Source: an uncultured Ruminococcus sp. (lineage in GTDB: Bacteria > Bacillota > Clostridia > Oscillospirales > Acutalibacteraceae). Taken from it: a stretch of DNA of 64,000 bases. The stretch spans positions 1-64,000 of the forward strand of contig CADBZY010000010.1 of assembly GCA_902799245.1 (NCBI GenBank), given 5' to 3'. The notes under the pieces were generated by a model that saw only the letters and a list, made by a program, of their open reading frames with translations, was not told the DNA's origin and searched no databases. The translations under genes were made by a program, and so were the position numbers. Position 1 is the stretch's first letter. Every line of letters starts with the position of its first letter. Positions 1-9,570 of this stretch are shown here, one piece after another.

Positions 1-279
1 TAAGTAACCTGATTTCAGGTCTTCAAGTCGAAAAACGCAAAAAGAAACGACCTTTACAGATGACAAGCATCTTAAGTTAGTGCATATGGGGCAGAGCCCC
101 TCGCTGCAATAACCTGGGATGAAAAAACACCCTGGGCGTAACCCACAAAGGAAAAAATGAATAATCTCTTACCCAAAATCGGAGAAAAAACCTGCAAATT
201 CAATTGAGCGAATCCCCTGTTTACGCTATTCTTACACTTTTACAATCACCTGAAAAGGAATTACTTCGGAGGAAAAAAT
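1..279. other. Non-coding stretch upstream of rapZ
   Basis: No reading frame here looks like a gene. Two short perfect hairpins are visible: ACCTG-ATTT-CAGGT at 7-20 and GGGGC-AGA-GCCCC at 88-100. The second resembles GC hairpins found between genes elsewhere in the window (11318, 14945, 63421). The end of the stretch carries the strong CGGAGG ribosome site of rapZ. I could not pick out a convincing promoter. Confidence 0.5.
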
Positions 280-1137
280 ATGGAATTTCTAATAGTGACG
301 GGACTGTCCGGCGCGGGAAAATCGCTGGTAGTGGACGCGCTCGAGGATATAGGATATTATTGCGTGGATAACATGCCGCCCGTGATGATACTGCGGTTCT
401 ACCGCATCTGTCTGAATTCGCAGGAGGAATTTGACAAGGTCGCGGTTGTCACGGATATTCGCGGCGGAGAACCATTCCGCACGCTGATCACCGACCTCGA
501 AGTGCTTAAAGTAGAAAAAAAGCCGTTTAAGGTATTATATATCAATTGCAGCAAGCATGTGCTGCTCAACCGATACAAGGAGACCCGCCGCAAGCATCCT
601 CTCGCGGAGGATTTTGAGGGCTCGGTCGAACTGGCTATTGAAGAAGAAATCAGAATGCTCGAACCGGCCTATAAGATGTCGGATTACCTGATCGATACCA
701 CTGAATTGTCCCCTGCGCAGCTCAAAGAGCGCGTGAAGGAGATGTTCGGCGGCAGTGTTTCGGCACAGATGGTCATCCGTGTCATGTCTTTCGGCTTCAA
801 GTACGGCGCCAATAAGGAAGCGGATCTGATATTCGATGTGCGCTGCTTCCCGAATCCCTATTACGTGCCGGAGCTGAAACACCACACGGGTCTGGAAAGC
901 TGCGTCAGGGAATACGTGATGAACGATGACTCGACGATGGGCTTTTTAAGCCGACTGTATGACATGATTGACTATCTGCTTCCGCTCTACAAAAAGGAAG
1001 GCAAGAGCGAGCTTGTAATAGCGATGGGCTGCACCGGCGGCAAGCACCGTTCGGTGACGATCGCTGAGAATTTAGGCGGCTACCTCGCATCAAAGGGAAA
1101 CAAGGTCATCATTTCCCACAGGGATATTAACAAATAA
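280..1137 (+). CDS. rapZ: RapZ/YvcJ family nucleotide-binding protein
   Basis: 285-residue P-loop protein of the RapZ (YvcJ) family. The Walker A motif GLSGAGKS is at residues 8-15. The C-terminal half carries the family signature GCTGGKHRS, which in RapZ belongs to the domain that binds RNA and senses metabolites. In Enterobacteria RapZ is an RNase E adaptor controlling glmS mRNA. In Firmicutes YvcJ is a GTP/ATP-binding protein of less certain role. Length is normal and the start follows CGGAGG at good spacing. It is 27 bp upstream of whiA; in many Firmicutes yvcK lies between these two genes, but there is no room for it here. Confidence 0.95.
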   Translation: MEFLIVTGLSGAGKSLVVDALEDIGYYCVDNMPPVMILRFYRICLNSQEEFDKVAVVTDIRGGEPFRTLITDLEVLKVEKKPFKVLYINCSKHVLLNRYKETRRKHPLAEDFEGSVELAIEEEIRMLEPAYKMSDYLIDTTELSPAQLKERVKEMFGGSVSAQMVIRVMSFGFKYGANKEADLIFDVRCFPNPYYVPELKHHTGLESCVREYVMNDDSTMGFLSRLYDMIDYLLPLYKKEGKSELVIAMGCTGGKHRSVTIAENLGGYLASKGNKVIISHRDINK

Positions 1138-1164
1138 CCTTTTAAAGGGGTATTTCAAAGCGAT

Positions 1165-2040
1165 ATGTCATATTCAACAGTAGCGAAAAATGAATTATGC
1201 GGTATCAGACCGGAAAGCGACTGCTGCGCACTGGCGGAGGCTTACGGTCTTTTGCTGTATTCGCGGCTTCTGAGCGAGGGGCATGATTCATATGCCACCG
1301 ATACCAAAGAAATTGCCGTACTGATGGGGGAGACAATGGCTTCGGTTTGCGGCGTGTACACCGATGTGATCACACTCGCCAAGAACGGCAGCGGAAGCAG
1401 ATATATGGTCAGTATTCCGAATGACGAACAGAAAAAGCTGATCTGTGCGCGGTTCGCTGGAACAAGCGGCGGCATCTTGGAGAAGGAATGCTGTGTCGCG
1501 TCGTTTCTGCGTGGGGTTTTCATCGTCTGCGGCACAGTCACCGAGCCGAGCAGGGATTATCATATGGAATTCCTTGCGGGAAGCGAACGCAGGTGTGATA
1601 TTTTGTCAGACACGCTCGAACGGCTCGGAATTCACGGCAACAAGCTGCAAAGGGGCGACCGCTGGCTGTTTTATATCAAAGGCGCGGACGACATTATCCG
1701 GCTGATGAAAGCCATTGGTGCACGGAATGCCGTGCAGCACGTCGAGCAGACCAAAAACATGCGTGACTTCCGCAACAACGCCAACCGGCTTGTCAACTGC
1801 GATCAGGCGAACATCGACCGTACGCTTTCGGCTTCGGCGCAGCAGTGCGCCGCCATCCGCAGACTGATAGAGAAAAGCGGGTACGCCGGAATCCCACCGG
1901 AGCTGCGGGAGATAGCGCAGCTTCGCATAGAAAATCCGGAAATGACCCTTCGGGAGCTGAGCGAAAGCCTGAGCGAACCGATTACCCGCAGCGGCGTCAA
2001 TCACCGGCTAAAAAAGCTCATGGAGCTTGCGGGAAAATAA
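1165..2040 (+). CDS. whiA: DNA-binding protein WhiA
   Basis: 291-residue WhiA, a regulator with an N-terminal LAGLIDADG-homing-endonuclease-like fold and a C-terminal helix-turn-helix. The C-terminal recognition segment (MTLRELSESL followed by ITRSGVNHRLKKL) is typical. In Streptomyces WhiA activates sporulation septation genes; in Bacillus it affects chromosome segregation and division. It directly follows rapZ, as in most Gram-positive genomes, and is probably co-transcribed with it. Start ATG at 1165 follows AAAGGGG. Length is close to the usual 310-330 residues. Confidence 0.93.
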   Translation: MSYSTVAKNELCGIRPESDCCALAEAYGLLLYSRLLSEGHDSYATDTKEIAVLMGETMASVCGVYTDVITLAKNGSGSRYMVSIPNDEQKKLICARFAGTSGGILEKECCVASFLRGVFIVCGTVTEPSRDYHMEFLAGSERRCDILSDTLERLGIHGNKLQRGDRWLFYIKGADDIIRLMKAIGARNAVQHVEQTKNMRDFRNNANRLVNCDQANIDRTLSASAQQCAAIRRLIEKSGYAGIPPELREIAQLRIENPEMTLRELSESLSEPITRSGVNHRLKKLMELAGK

Positions 2041-2072
2041 TTCCAGAAAAAATAATGAAAAGAGGCGTTATT

Positions 2073-2459
2073 ATGATACATTCATTCAACCTGAAAAATA
2101 CGGACAAGCCATTCTTGACCCAGTCGGAGAACGGATTGGAAGGCTTTGCACCGATTATCGCCGACAGCCGTGCGCAGCGGGATGTGAGCAATATGTCTCC
2201 GTCGGAGCTTTTTGAAGCGGCTCTTGCGAGCTGCACCAACATGACAGTAAGCGGTGTGCTGCGCAAGCGAGGCATTCCGTATGACGATATTTTTGTCGAT
2301 GTGAGCATGGAAACCGAGAACGGCAAAACGGTTATCACACGGAAGGTCAGGGTTCTGTCCGACGCGCCCGAAGCCGACGTGAAGGCCGCCGTCGAGCGCG
2401 CCAAAAACTGCCACCTTTACAAGGTGCTTACCGGAGAGATAGAAGTCACGGACGAATAA
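2073..2459 (+). CDS. OsmC/Ohr family protein
   Basis: 128-residue OsmC-like protein, probably a thiol-dependent hydroperoxide reductase. The two family cysteines are present: Cys54 in the helix LASCTNMTV and Cys113 in KNCHLYKVL. The reading frame is open further upstream, but ATG at 2073 has the best Shine-Dalgarno (AGAGG about 8 bases upstream) and gives the usual family length. An ATG at 2055 would add six residues. It lies 32 bp after whiA and 46 bp before dnaE. The substrate cannot be told from sequence. Confidence 0.85.
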   Translation: MIHSFNLKNTDKPFLTQSENGLEGFAPIIADSRAQRDVSNMSPSELFEAALASCTNMTVSGVLRKRGIPYDDIFVDVSMETENGKTVITRKVRVLSDAPEADVKAAVERAKNCHLYKVLTGEIEVTDE

Positions 2460-2505
2460 GCTATAGTTGCTAAGTAGTTTCCCACGGGAAAGGAGGTTTG
2501 AGGAT

Positions 2506-5500
2506 TTGTTTGCTCATCTGCATCTGCACAGTGAATACAGTCTGTTGGACGGCGCCTGCCGCATCAAGGAACTTGTAGCGGCCGTCAAGGAACTGGGGCA
2601 GGAGGCTGTCGCCATAACCGACCACGGCGCGATGTACGGCGCTGTGGATTTCTATAAGGAAGCCAAAAAGCAGGGAATCAAGCCGATCATCGGCTGTGAG
2701 ATGTATGTTGCCCCCCGAAGCATGACCGACAAGACACACGGCGTCGATTCGGACTATTCACACCTTGTGCTGCTTTGCGAAAACATGACGGGCTACCGCA
2801 ATCTGATCAAGCTGGTTTCTCTTTCGTGGACAGAGGGCTTCTACGGCAAGCCAAGAACCGACCGCCGGACGCTTTCCAAGCATACAGAAGGATTGATCGC
2901 GCTGTCGGCTTGTCTGGCGGGCGAAATTCCCAAACTCCTGCTGAACGGGGACTATGCCTCCGCCTACAAGCGTGCGCTGGAATACCGTGAAATGTTCGGC
3001 GAGGACAATTTCTTCCTCGAACTGCAAAATCACGGCATCGAGGAACAAAAGACTGTCAGCGAGGGACTTCTCAGGCTGCACAGCGAAACGGGAATTTCCC
3101 TTGTCGTGACCAACGACTGCCACTATATCAGAAAATCCGACGCGCGAACCCATGAAATACTACTTTGCATACAGACCAAAAGCACAGTGAACGACCCGGG
3201 CGCGTTTAAATTTCCCACCAATGAATTCTATCTCAAAAGCGAAGCCGAAATGCGTTCGCTTTTTCCCGACTATCCCGAGGCGGCCGACAACACCGTGAGG
3301 ATAGCTGAACGCTGCAATGTGGAATTTGAATTCGGACACACCAAGCTGCCGCACTTCGAGGTGCCGGGAGGAATGGATCACGCGGTTTATCTGAAAAACA
3401 TGTGCTATGACGGACTGCGTGCAAAATACAGCCATCCCGACGACGAGCGGCTTCTGTCCCGTTTGCAGTACGAGCTTTCCGTCGTGGACAAAATGGGATA
3501 TACCGACTATTATTTGATTGTCAATGACTTTGTGCAGTACGCCAAATCACACGGCATTCCGGTCGGACCGGGACGCGGATCCGGTGCGGGAAGTTTAGCG
3601 GCTTACTGTGTGGGAATCACCGACGTTGACCCCATGAAGTACGACCTTCTCTTTGAGCGTTTTCTGAATCCCGAGCGTGTGAGTATGCCGGATTTTGATA
3701 TAGATTTCTGCAACGAGCGCCGGCAGGAGGTCATCGATTACGTTATCCGGAAATACGGTGCGGAGAATGTCGCGCAGATCATTACATTCGGCACCATGGC
3801 GGCGAAGGCCGCCGTCCGCGATGTGGGACGCGCTTTAGGACTGCCCTACAGCGTTCCCGACCGGTTAGCCAAAATGATACCCAACGCCCTTCATATTACA
3901 TTGAAGGACGCTCTGGAAAGCTCCTCCGATCTTCGCAGGGAATACGACAGCGACCCGCAGACAAAGGAGCTTCTGGATATTTCCATGAGCCTTGAAGGAA
4001 TGCCGCGCCACGCCTCCACGCACGCCGCCGGAGTCGTTATCACCCGGCTTCCTGTGAGCGAATATGTCCCTTTGGCGGTCAATGACGATGTGGCGGTCAC
4101 CCAATACACCATGACCACGCTGGAAGAACTCGGGCTGCTCAAAATGGACTTTTTAGGCATCCGCAACCTGACGGTCATCAAGGACGCGGAAACCATGATC
4201 CGCCGTACAAACCCGGAATTCAGCATGAAGAATATCCCCTATGACGATCCGGCGGTCTTTGCCATGATGGGAGCAGGGGAGACGTCGGGCGTCTTTCAGT
4301 TTGAATCGGCCGGTATGCGCAGCGTGCTCCAGCGGATGCAGCCCAAGAGCGTCGAAGATCTCACCGCCGTGCTTTCGCTCTACCGCCCGGGCCCGATGGC
4401 TTCCATTCCGAAGTACATCGAAAACAGCAAAAATCCATCGAAGATAAAATACGATGACGAACGATTAAAAAGCATACTTGACGTGACCTACGGCTGCATT
4501 GTCTATCAGGAACAGGTTATGCAGATCTTCCGGGCGCTGGCGGGCTATTCGCTGGGACGCGCCGACGTGGTGCGCCGCGCCATGAGCAAGAAGAAGCACG
4601 ACGTCATGCAGCGGGAACGCGAGGTCTTTCTGAACGGACTGAAAGACGACGACGGAAACGTGATTGTTGAGGGAGCGATTGCACGGGGCGTGAAGCGGGA
4701 AACGGCCGAAAAGATATTCGGTGAAATGGAGTCCTTCGCATCCTACGCCTTCAATAAAAGCCACGCCGTCTGCTATGCGGTGGTGGCGTACCAGACCGCC
4801 TACCTCAAATGCAAATATCCCGGTCAGTACATGTCGGCTCTGCTGACAAGCGTGCTCGACTGGCGGGGCAAGGTCTCGGAATACATAGCCGAATGTCGGC
4901 ACATGGGAATACCCGTTCTGCCGCCGAGCATCAACGAGAGCGACATGGATTTTACCTATACCCCCGAAGGAATCCGGTTCGGATTGCTTGCCATCAAGAA
5001 TTTAGGCAAGGGAGCCATTATCCGCATACTGCGCGAGCGTCAGGCAGGGGGCAAATATAAAAAATTCTATGAGTTTTGCAGCCGCGCCTGCGGAGGAGAC
5101 GTCAACCGCCGCGCGGTGGAAAGCCTGATCAAGAGCGGTGCGCTCGACGGGTTTGCCGACAACCGACGGCAGATGCTCATTTCGGTCGGCAGGGTGATGG
5201 ATTTTCTGGAAGAGGACAGGCGGCACAACATCGAAGGGCAGCTGAATCTCTTCGGCGGCGAAGAAACCGGGCAGAGCATAGAGCTTCCCACGACGGAGGA
5301 ATTCCCGCTTGGCGAGCTGCTTGCCATGGAGAAAGAAGTCACCGAGCTGTACCTCAGTTCGCACCCGCTGGAAGCGTATTCCGATATAGCACGCGCCATC
5401 CACGCCTCTCCGATTCTGGAAATCCTTGCCGGAGCGGAGGACGAAACCGACACGCGTTATTCCGACGGAAAGCATGTGCGGCTGCTGGTGATGATCGAAA

Positions 5501-6063
5501 AGCTGAAACTCAAACTCTCCAAAAACAACGAGAAAATGGCGTTTGCCGATATAGAGGACGCCGGCGGCACACTGGAAATGATCATTTTCCCCAAGGTACT
5601 GGCGGAGTACGCGGGTTTGGTGGCGGAACACGTGCCGCTGATCATCGACGGAAGGATCAGCCTGCGCGAGGAAGAAGAACCGAAGATTATCTGCGAGCGG
5701 ATTTTTACACCGGCACAGGCAAACAACCTGCCGCCGTCCGAGTACGACTCCGGCATACCGCAGCGCGCAAGTTCCCCGCAGACTGAAAAACGCCCTCCTG
5801 TTCCTGCCGCACGACCGCAGCACAGAGGCAATCCCATTTTGTTCCTGCGCGTGCCGTCGATGGACTCCAACGAATGGCACCGAGCGTTGAAGGTGATAAA
5901 AATATTCGACGGAATATCCAGAGTATTCATCCGCTGCGCCGACAGCGGCGAACTTGTCGAAGCCCCTGTGCAGTACCGCGTGATGATGAACAGCGTCATG
6001 CTCGACGAACTTACCCGCATTTTAGGCGAAGGCAACGTCGCGGTGCGATACGAATCGGTTTGA
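2506..6063 (+). CDS. dnaE: DNA polymerase III subunit alpha (DnaE)
   Basis: Replicative C-family polymerase, 1185 residues. The N-terminal PHP domain begins directly with HLHLHSEYSLLDGA. The palm catalytic motif PDFDIDF is present near residue 400, and the C-terminal part contains an OB-fold-like segment. This is the DnaE type, since it lacks the embedded exonuclease of PolC. The open frame extends upstream to 2467, but the likely start is TTG at 2506: a perfect AGGAGG lies at 2491-2496, nine bases before it, and the protein then starts at the PHP domain as in homologues. Confidence 0.95.
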   Translation: MFAHLHLHSEYSLLDGACRIKELVAAVKELGQEAVAITDHGAMYGAVDFYKEAKKQGIKPIIGCEMYVAPRSMTDKTHGVDSDYSHLVLLCENMTGYRNLIKLVSLSWTEGFYGKPRTDRRTLSKHTEGLIALSACLAGEIPKLLLNGDYASAYKRALEYREMFGEDNFFLELQNHGIEEQKTVSEGLLRLHSETGISLVVTNDCHYIRKSDARTHEILLCIQTKSTVNDPGAFKFPTNEFYLKSEAEMRSLFPDYPEAADNTVRIAERCNVEFEFGHTKLPHFEVPGGMDHAVYLKNMCYDGLRAKYSHPDDERLLSRLQYELSVVDKMGYTDYYLIVNDFVQYAKSHGIPVGPGRGSGAGSLAAYCVGITDVDPMKYDLLFERFLNPERVSMPDFDIDFCNERRQEVIDYVIRKYGAENVAQIITFGTMAAKAAVRDVGRALGLPYSVPDRLAKMIPNALHITLKDALESSSDLRREYDSDPQTKELLDISMSLEGMPRHASTHAAGVVITRLPVSEYVPLAVNDDVAVTQYTMTTLEELGLLKMDFLGIRNLTVIKDAETMIRRTNPEFSMKNIPYDDPAVFAMMGAGETSGVFQFESAGMRSVLQRMQPKSVEDLTAVLSLYRPGPMASIPKYIENSKNPSKIKYDDERLKSILDVTYGCIVYQEQVMQIFRALAGYSLGRADVVRRAMSKKKHDVMQREREVFLNGLKDDDGNVIVEGAIARGVKRETAEKIFGEMESFASYAFNKSHAVCYAVVAYQTAYLKCKYPGQYMSALLTSVLDWRGKVSEYIAECRHMGIPVLPPSINESDMDFTYTPEGIRFGLLAIKNLGKGAIIRILRERQAGGKYKKFYEFCSRACGGDVNRRAVESLIKSGALDGFADNRRQMLISVGRVMDFLEEDRRHNIEGQLNLFGGEETGQSIELPTTEEFPLGELLAMEKEVTELYLSSHPLEAYSDIARAIHASPILEILAGAEDETDTRYSDGKHVRLLVMIEKLKLKLSKNNEKMAFADIEDAGGTLEMIIFPKVLAEYAGLVAEHVPLIIDGRISLREEEEPKIICERIFTPAQANNLPPSEYDSGIPQRASSPQTEKRPPVPAARPQHRGNPILFLRVPSMDSNEWHRALKVIKIFDGISRVFIRCADSGELVEAPVQYRVMMNSVMLDELTRILGEGNVAVRYESV

Positions 6064-6213
6064 TGTGGTGTGCATCTTGAAGTATGACGCTGAAAACACT
6101 AAATGATAATAACGTTTTTCCGGCTTTGAATAGAACAGATGGACGGTACGGCAATAAAAATATATGAAAAACAGAAAAAACCTGAAAAAACCTGTTTTTT
6201 TGGCAAAAAGTTG

Positions 6214-6241
6214 TTGCGAAATTCTAATATTATGCTATAAT
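6214..6241 (+). promoter_or_regulatory. Sigma-A type promoter of pfkA
   Basis: TTGCGA at 6214-6219, a 16-bp spacer and a perfect TATAAT at 6236-6241 preceded by TG (extended -10). It sits about 80 bp before the pfkA start. The 6064-6213 stretch before it holds no gene; a weak A/T-rich inverted repeat (AAAAACAG 6167 / CTGTTTTT 6192) might end dnaE transcription. Confidence 0.7.
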
Positions 6242-6319
6242 TGATATGAGCGTATTGTCGGGAATTGATTTTTCCGGCAGCGAACGGATACATAATTAGA
6301 TTTCAGGGAGGATATTATA

Positions 6320-7291
6320 ATGAGCAATCCTAATTCAATCGCGGTTCTCACCAGCGGCGGCGACGCACCGGGCATGAATGCAGCGGTCAGAGCGGTCGTC
6401 AGATCGGCTATCTTCAAGGGTATGGATGTTTACGGCGTCCAGAGAGGCTACAACGGTCTGATTACCGGCGAAGTCGTCAAGATGGATCTGAGAAGCGTTT
6501 CCGATATTATCCACAGAGGCGGCACTGTGCTTTACACAGCCAGAAGCCCGAAATTCAGAACACCCGAGGGCGTCAAGCAGGCTGCGGATTACTGCCGTGA
6601 GCTGGGCATTAAGGGCGTTGTCGTCATCGGCGGCGACGGCTCCTACAGAGGCGCGCGCGACCTGACCCACGCTGGCATTCCCTGCGTCGGTCTGCCGGGC
6701 ACCATTGACAATGACATCAGCTCCACCGACTACACCATCGGCTTTGACACCGCTATGAATACCGCCATGCATATGGTAGACAATATCCGCGATACCTCGC
6801 AGTCTCACGACCGCTGCAGCGTCGTCGAGGTCATGGGCAGAAACGCGGGTTATCTGGCGCTTCACACAGGCGTCGCCTGCGGCGCTACCGCCATTCTTGT
6901 GCCCGAAGTTCCCTTTGATCTGGAGAAGGATATTATCCCGAAGATCACCAGAACACAGGCGACCGGCAAGAAGAATTTCATCATCGTCGTAGCCGAAGGC
7001 GTCGGCGGCACCGAGAACATTGCCCGCCATATTCAGGAATTAACCGGCATAGACACCAGAGCCACTATTCTCGGTCATGTACAGAGAGGCGGTTCTCCCA
7101 CAGTGCGCGACCGCGTGCTTGCTACACAGATGGGCTATCACGCCGTCGAGCTGCTTGAGCAGGGCATCGGCAACCGCGTTGTCGGCATCAAGGAAGATAA
7201 GGTTGTTGACTTTGACATCGATGAGGCGCTCGAAATGACCAAGCCCTTCGAGGCGGAGCTCTTCAAGATTGCCGACGTTGTTTCCATCTAA
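6320..7291 (+). CDS. pfkA: ATP-dependent 6-phosphofructokinase
   Basis: Glycolytic kinase converting fructose 6-phosphate to fructose 1,6-bisphosphate. The 323-residue length is typical of bacterial PfkA. Visible motifs: the phosphate-binding loop TSGGDAPGMN (11-20), GGDGS, the catalytic segment PGTIDND, MGRNAG and the GHVQRGGSP segment. GGDGS in the nucleotide site suggests ATP rather than pyrophosphate as donor. Start ATG follows AGGGAGG. It has its own promoter, so it is separate from dnaE. Confidence 0.97.
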   Translation: MSNPNSIAVLTSGGDAPGMNAAVRAVVRSAIFKGMDVYGVQRGYNGLITGEVVKMDLRSVSDIIHRGGTVLYTARSPKFRTPEGVKQAADYCRELGIKGVVVIGGDGSYRGARDLTHAGIPCVGLPGTIDNDISSTDYTIGFDTAMNTAMHMVDNIRDTSQSHDRCSVVEVMGRNAGYLALHTGVACGATAILVPEVPFDLEKDIIPKITRTQATGKKNFIIVVAEGVGGTENIARHIQELTGIDTRATILGHVQRGGSPTVRDRVLATQMGYHAVELLEQGIGNRVVGIKEDKVVDFDIDEALEMTKPFEAELFKIADVVSI

Positions 7292-7316
7292 GCATTATAT
7301 GATTTATCACTAACGT

Positions 7317-7394
7317 AAAAGGCAAGATTTTCTGTTTGTACCTATATCAGTCCATCATAAGATGTTCTGTGCAGTAAAGAGAAACTTGCCTTTT
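7317..7394 (+). promoter_or_regulatory. Structured element between pfkA and purE
   Basis: A perfect 10-bp outer helix, AAAAGGCAAG (7317-7326) with CTTGCCTTTT (7385-7394), encloses an inner hairpin CAG..CATC-ATAA-GATG..CTG (7348-7369). It could be an unusually elaborate pfkA terminator or a purE leader RNA. The run after the stem (GTTGGTTTTATAG) is not a clean poly-U. It does not match the purine riboswitch core. Confidence 0.4.
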
Positions 7395-7450
7395 GTTGGT
7401 TTTATAGCGCAAGTGTAAAAACTTATTTACAAAAAGGAAGGATTTTATCT

Positions 7451-7966
7451 ATGTCTGTTTTTTCCAGGAAAGTAGCCATCATCATGGGCAGCGACAGCGA
7501 TCTTCCGGTAGTCAAGCCTGCCATTACCACATTGAAGGATTTCGGTGTCGAGTACGAAGTCAGAGTCATGTCGGCCCACAGAACGCCAGACGCGGCGGCT
7601 GAATTCAGCAAGAACGCCAAGGCAAACGGATTCGGCGTGATCATCGCGGCAGCCGGCAAGGCGGCTCATCTCGGCGGCGTACTCGCGGCACACACTGTGC
7701 TTCCGGTCATCGGCATTCCGGTTAAGTCCTCCACTCTCGACGGACTTGACGCGCTGCTTGCCACTGTCCAGATGCCGAGCGGCATTCCCGTTGCGACCGT
7801 CGCCATCGACGGCTCGGCCAACGCTGCACTGCTTGCGATACAGATGCTTGCCCTTTCGGACGAAGATCTTTCCGAAAAATTTGCCGCTTATAAAAAGAGC
7901 ATGGCCGAAGGCGTTGCGAAGAAGGACGCTGCATTGCAGGAAAAGCTTAACCAGATAGAAGGTTAA
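7451..7966 (+). CDS. purE: 5-(carboxyamino)imidazole ribonucleotide mutase PurE
   Basis: 171-residue PurE of purine biosynthesis, forming 4-carboxy-AIR. The N-terminal GSDSDLPV loop, the catalytic MSAHRTP segment and the AAHLGG loop are all visible. The loop reads AGKAAHL rather than the AGGAAHL common in well-studied class I enzymes. No purK is in this window, so whether it uses N5-CAIR or free CO2 cannot be decided here. First gene of the purine cluster; start follows AAAAAGGAAGG. The stop codon lies inside a heptad repeat. Confidence 0.95.
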   Translation: MSVFSRKVAIIMGSDSDLPVVKPAITTLKDFGVEYEVRVMSAHRTPDAAAEFSKNAKANGFGVIIAAAGKAAHLGGVLAAHTVLPVIGIPVKSSTLDGLDALLATVQMPSGIPVATVAIDGSANAALLAIQMLALSDEDLSEKFAAYKKSMAEGVAKKDAALQEKLNQIEG

Positions 7967-8000
7967 AGGTAGGAGGTAGAAGGTAGAAGGTAGAAGGTTC
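7967..8000 (+). repeat. Purine-rich heptad repeat (GGTAGAA)n
   Basis: Four imperfect copies of AGGTAGA begin at the purE stop codon and continue to about 8000. They are followed by a pyrimidine-rich segment (CCACTTTTTGCTGACTGC) up to the purF start region. Related tracts occur at 20386, 43222, 48070, 52203, 56661 and 61090. Confidence 0.75.
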
Positions 8001-8068
8001 GATGGTCTACTGTTTTCCACTTTTTGCTGACTGCTAACAGCTAAATGAGATATGGAGGTTTTTACCCT

Positions 8069-9535
8069 TTGGAAAAAAAGGATAGCTTTGAAAAAGACAA
8101 TTATGACAGTTTAAGCGAAGAGTGCGGCGTATTCGGCATTTACTGTTCCGATGAAAAGAAGGTGCTGGAGCTGACGCATCTCGCGCTATATGCCATGCAG
8201 CACAGAGGACGCGTCGGCGCGGGAATGGCATTTTCTGACGGCAAGACGATCCGCTGCTATAAAGATCTGGGGCTGGTGGCAGACGTGTTTACCGAAAACA
8301 TGCTTAAGAGAATCCAGCCGGGCAAGATTGCCATTGGTCATGTCAGAAATTCCAGCAAGGCCGTTGTAGAACGCGTTGCTGCACAGCCGCTGGTCATGCA
8401 CTACATGGAGGGCGTGATGGCGCTCTCCAATAACGGCGCGCTGGTCAACGGATACGACCTGCGCGAATATCTCGAACACGACGGCGCTATGTTCCAGGCG
8501 GGAAGCGACGCAGAAACAATAGCGTATCTGATCGCCCGCAAGCGTGTGAAATCCGGTTCTATCGAAAAAGCCGTCGCGGAGGCCATGGAGCAGGTACAGG
8601 GAGCCTATTCCATGGCAATTATGAGCCGCAACAAGCTGATCGCCGTTCGCGACCCAAGGGGAATGCGTCCGCTGTCGCTGGGAAAAATCGGGGACGACTG
8701 CTGGGTCGTCGCCAGTGAGACCTGTGTATTTGACGGCATCGGCGCACAGTTTTTGCGCGATGTCGAGCCGGGCGAAGTTGTCATGATTGACGACGACGGC
8801 ATCCATTCCGACAGAAGACACTGCGGCAAGGAAAAACAGGCGCTCTGCATTTACGAATACGTCTATTTCGCGCGTCCCGACTCGGTGATCAACGGCAAGA
8901 GCGTCCACGAAGTGCGCATGGAAATTGGTAAGCTTCTTGCAAGGGAGCATCCGGTGGAGGCAGACATCGTCTGCGGCGTGCCTGATTCGGGTATTTCTGC
9001 CGCCATCGGCTATTCGCAGGCAAGCGGAATCCCCTACGGCACTGCGCTGATTAAGAACAAATATATCTCTCAGGGACATATCGGCAATGATGACGAATCC
9101 TTTAAGATGGCGCTGAATGTCAAGCTGAATGTGCTTGAATCCATCATCAAGGGCAAGCGTGTCATTCTGATCGACGACTCGATCATCAAGGGCATGACCG
9201 CGAAGCACATCATCGGACTGCTGCGCAAGGCGGGAGCGACCGAGATTCATATGCGCATTTCCTCGCCGCCAGTTTTCAATACCTGCTACTTCGGCACCAC
9301 CATCAACGACCGCGGTTCGCTTATCACCAACAGCATGAAGGTGGAGCAGATCTGTTCGGCGATAGGAGCCGATTCCCTCGGCTTCGTGTCGGTTGACGGT
9401 ATTCACAACGTGGCAGGAATGGGCGAAATCGGCATCTGTGACGCCTGCTTCACGGGTCATTACCCCATGCAGGTGGAGGAACGCGAATATTTCAACAAGT
9501 ACGATTTTAAGATAGGCGAACAGCCGAATGTGTAG
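8069..9535 (+). CDS. purF: Amidophosphoribosyltransferase PurF
   Basis: First committed step of purine synthesis: PRPP plus glutamine to phosphoribosylamine. The Ntn-hydrolase nucleophile is Cys19 in EECGVFGIY, so the first 18 residues would be a cleaved propeptide. The PRPP-binding motif [11 protein letters not shown] is near residue 370. The frame is open from ATG 8045, but GGAGG at 8054-8058 points to TTG 8069, giving 488 residues; ATG 8045 remains possible. It lies between purE and purM. Confidence 0.94.
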   Translation: MEKKDSFEKDNYDSLSEECGVFGIYCSDEKKVLELTHLALYAMQHRGRVGAGMAFSDGKTIRCYKDLGLVADVFTENMLKRIQPGKIAIGHVRNSSKAVVERVAAQPLVMHYMEGVMALSNNGALVNGYDLREYLEHDGAMFQAGSDAETIAYLIARKRVKSGSIEKAVAEAMEQVQGAYSMAIMSRNKLIAVRDPRGMRPLSLGKIGDDCWVVASETCVFDGIGAQFLRDVEPGEVVMIDDDGIHSDRRHCGKEKQALCIYEYVYFARPDSVINGKSVHEVRMEIGKLLAREHPVEADIVCGVPDSGISAAIGYSQASGIPYGTALIKNKYISQGHIGNDDESFKMALNVKLNVLESIIKGKRVILIDDSIIKGMTAKHIIGLLRKAGATEIHMRISSPPVFNTCYFGTTINDRGSLITNSMKVEQICSAIGADSLGFVSVDGIHNVAGMGEIGICDACFTGHYPMQVEEREYFNKYDFKIGEQPNV

Positions 9536-9570
9536 GAAACAAAGAAATTCAAACTTATGGAGGAAAAAAC

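Noticed and set aside
7317-7394. Purine riboswitch upstream of purE
   Set aside because: The conserved core and loop-loop pairs of the guanine/adenine aptamer are absent.
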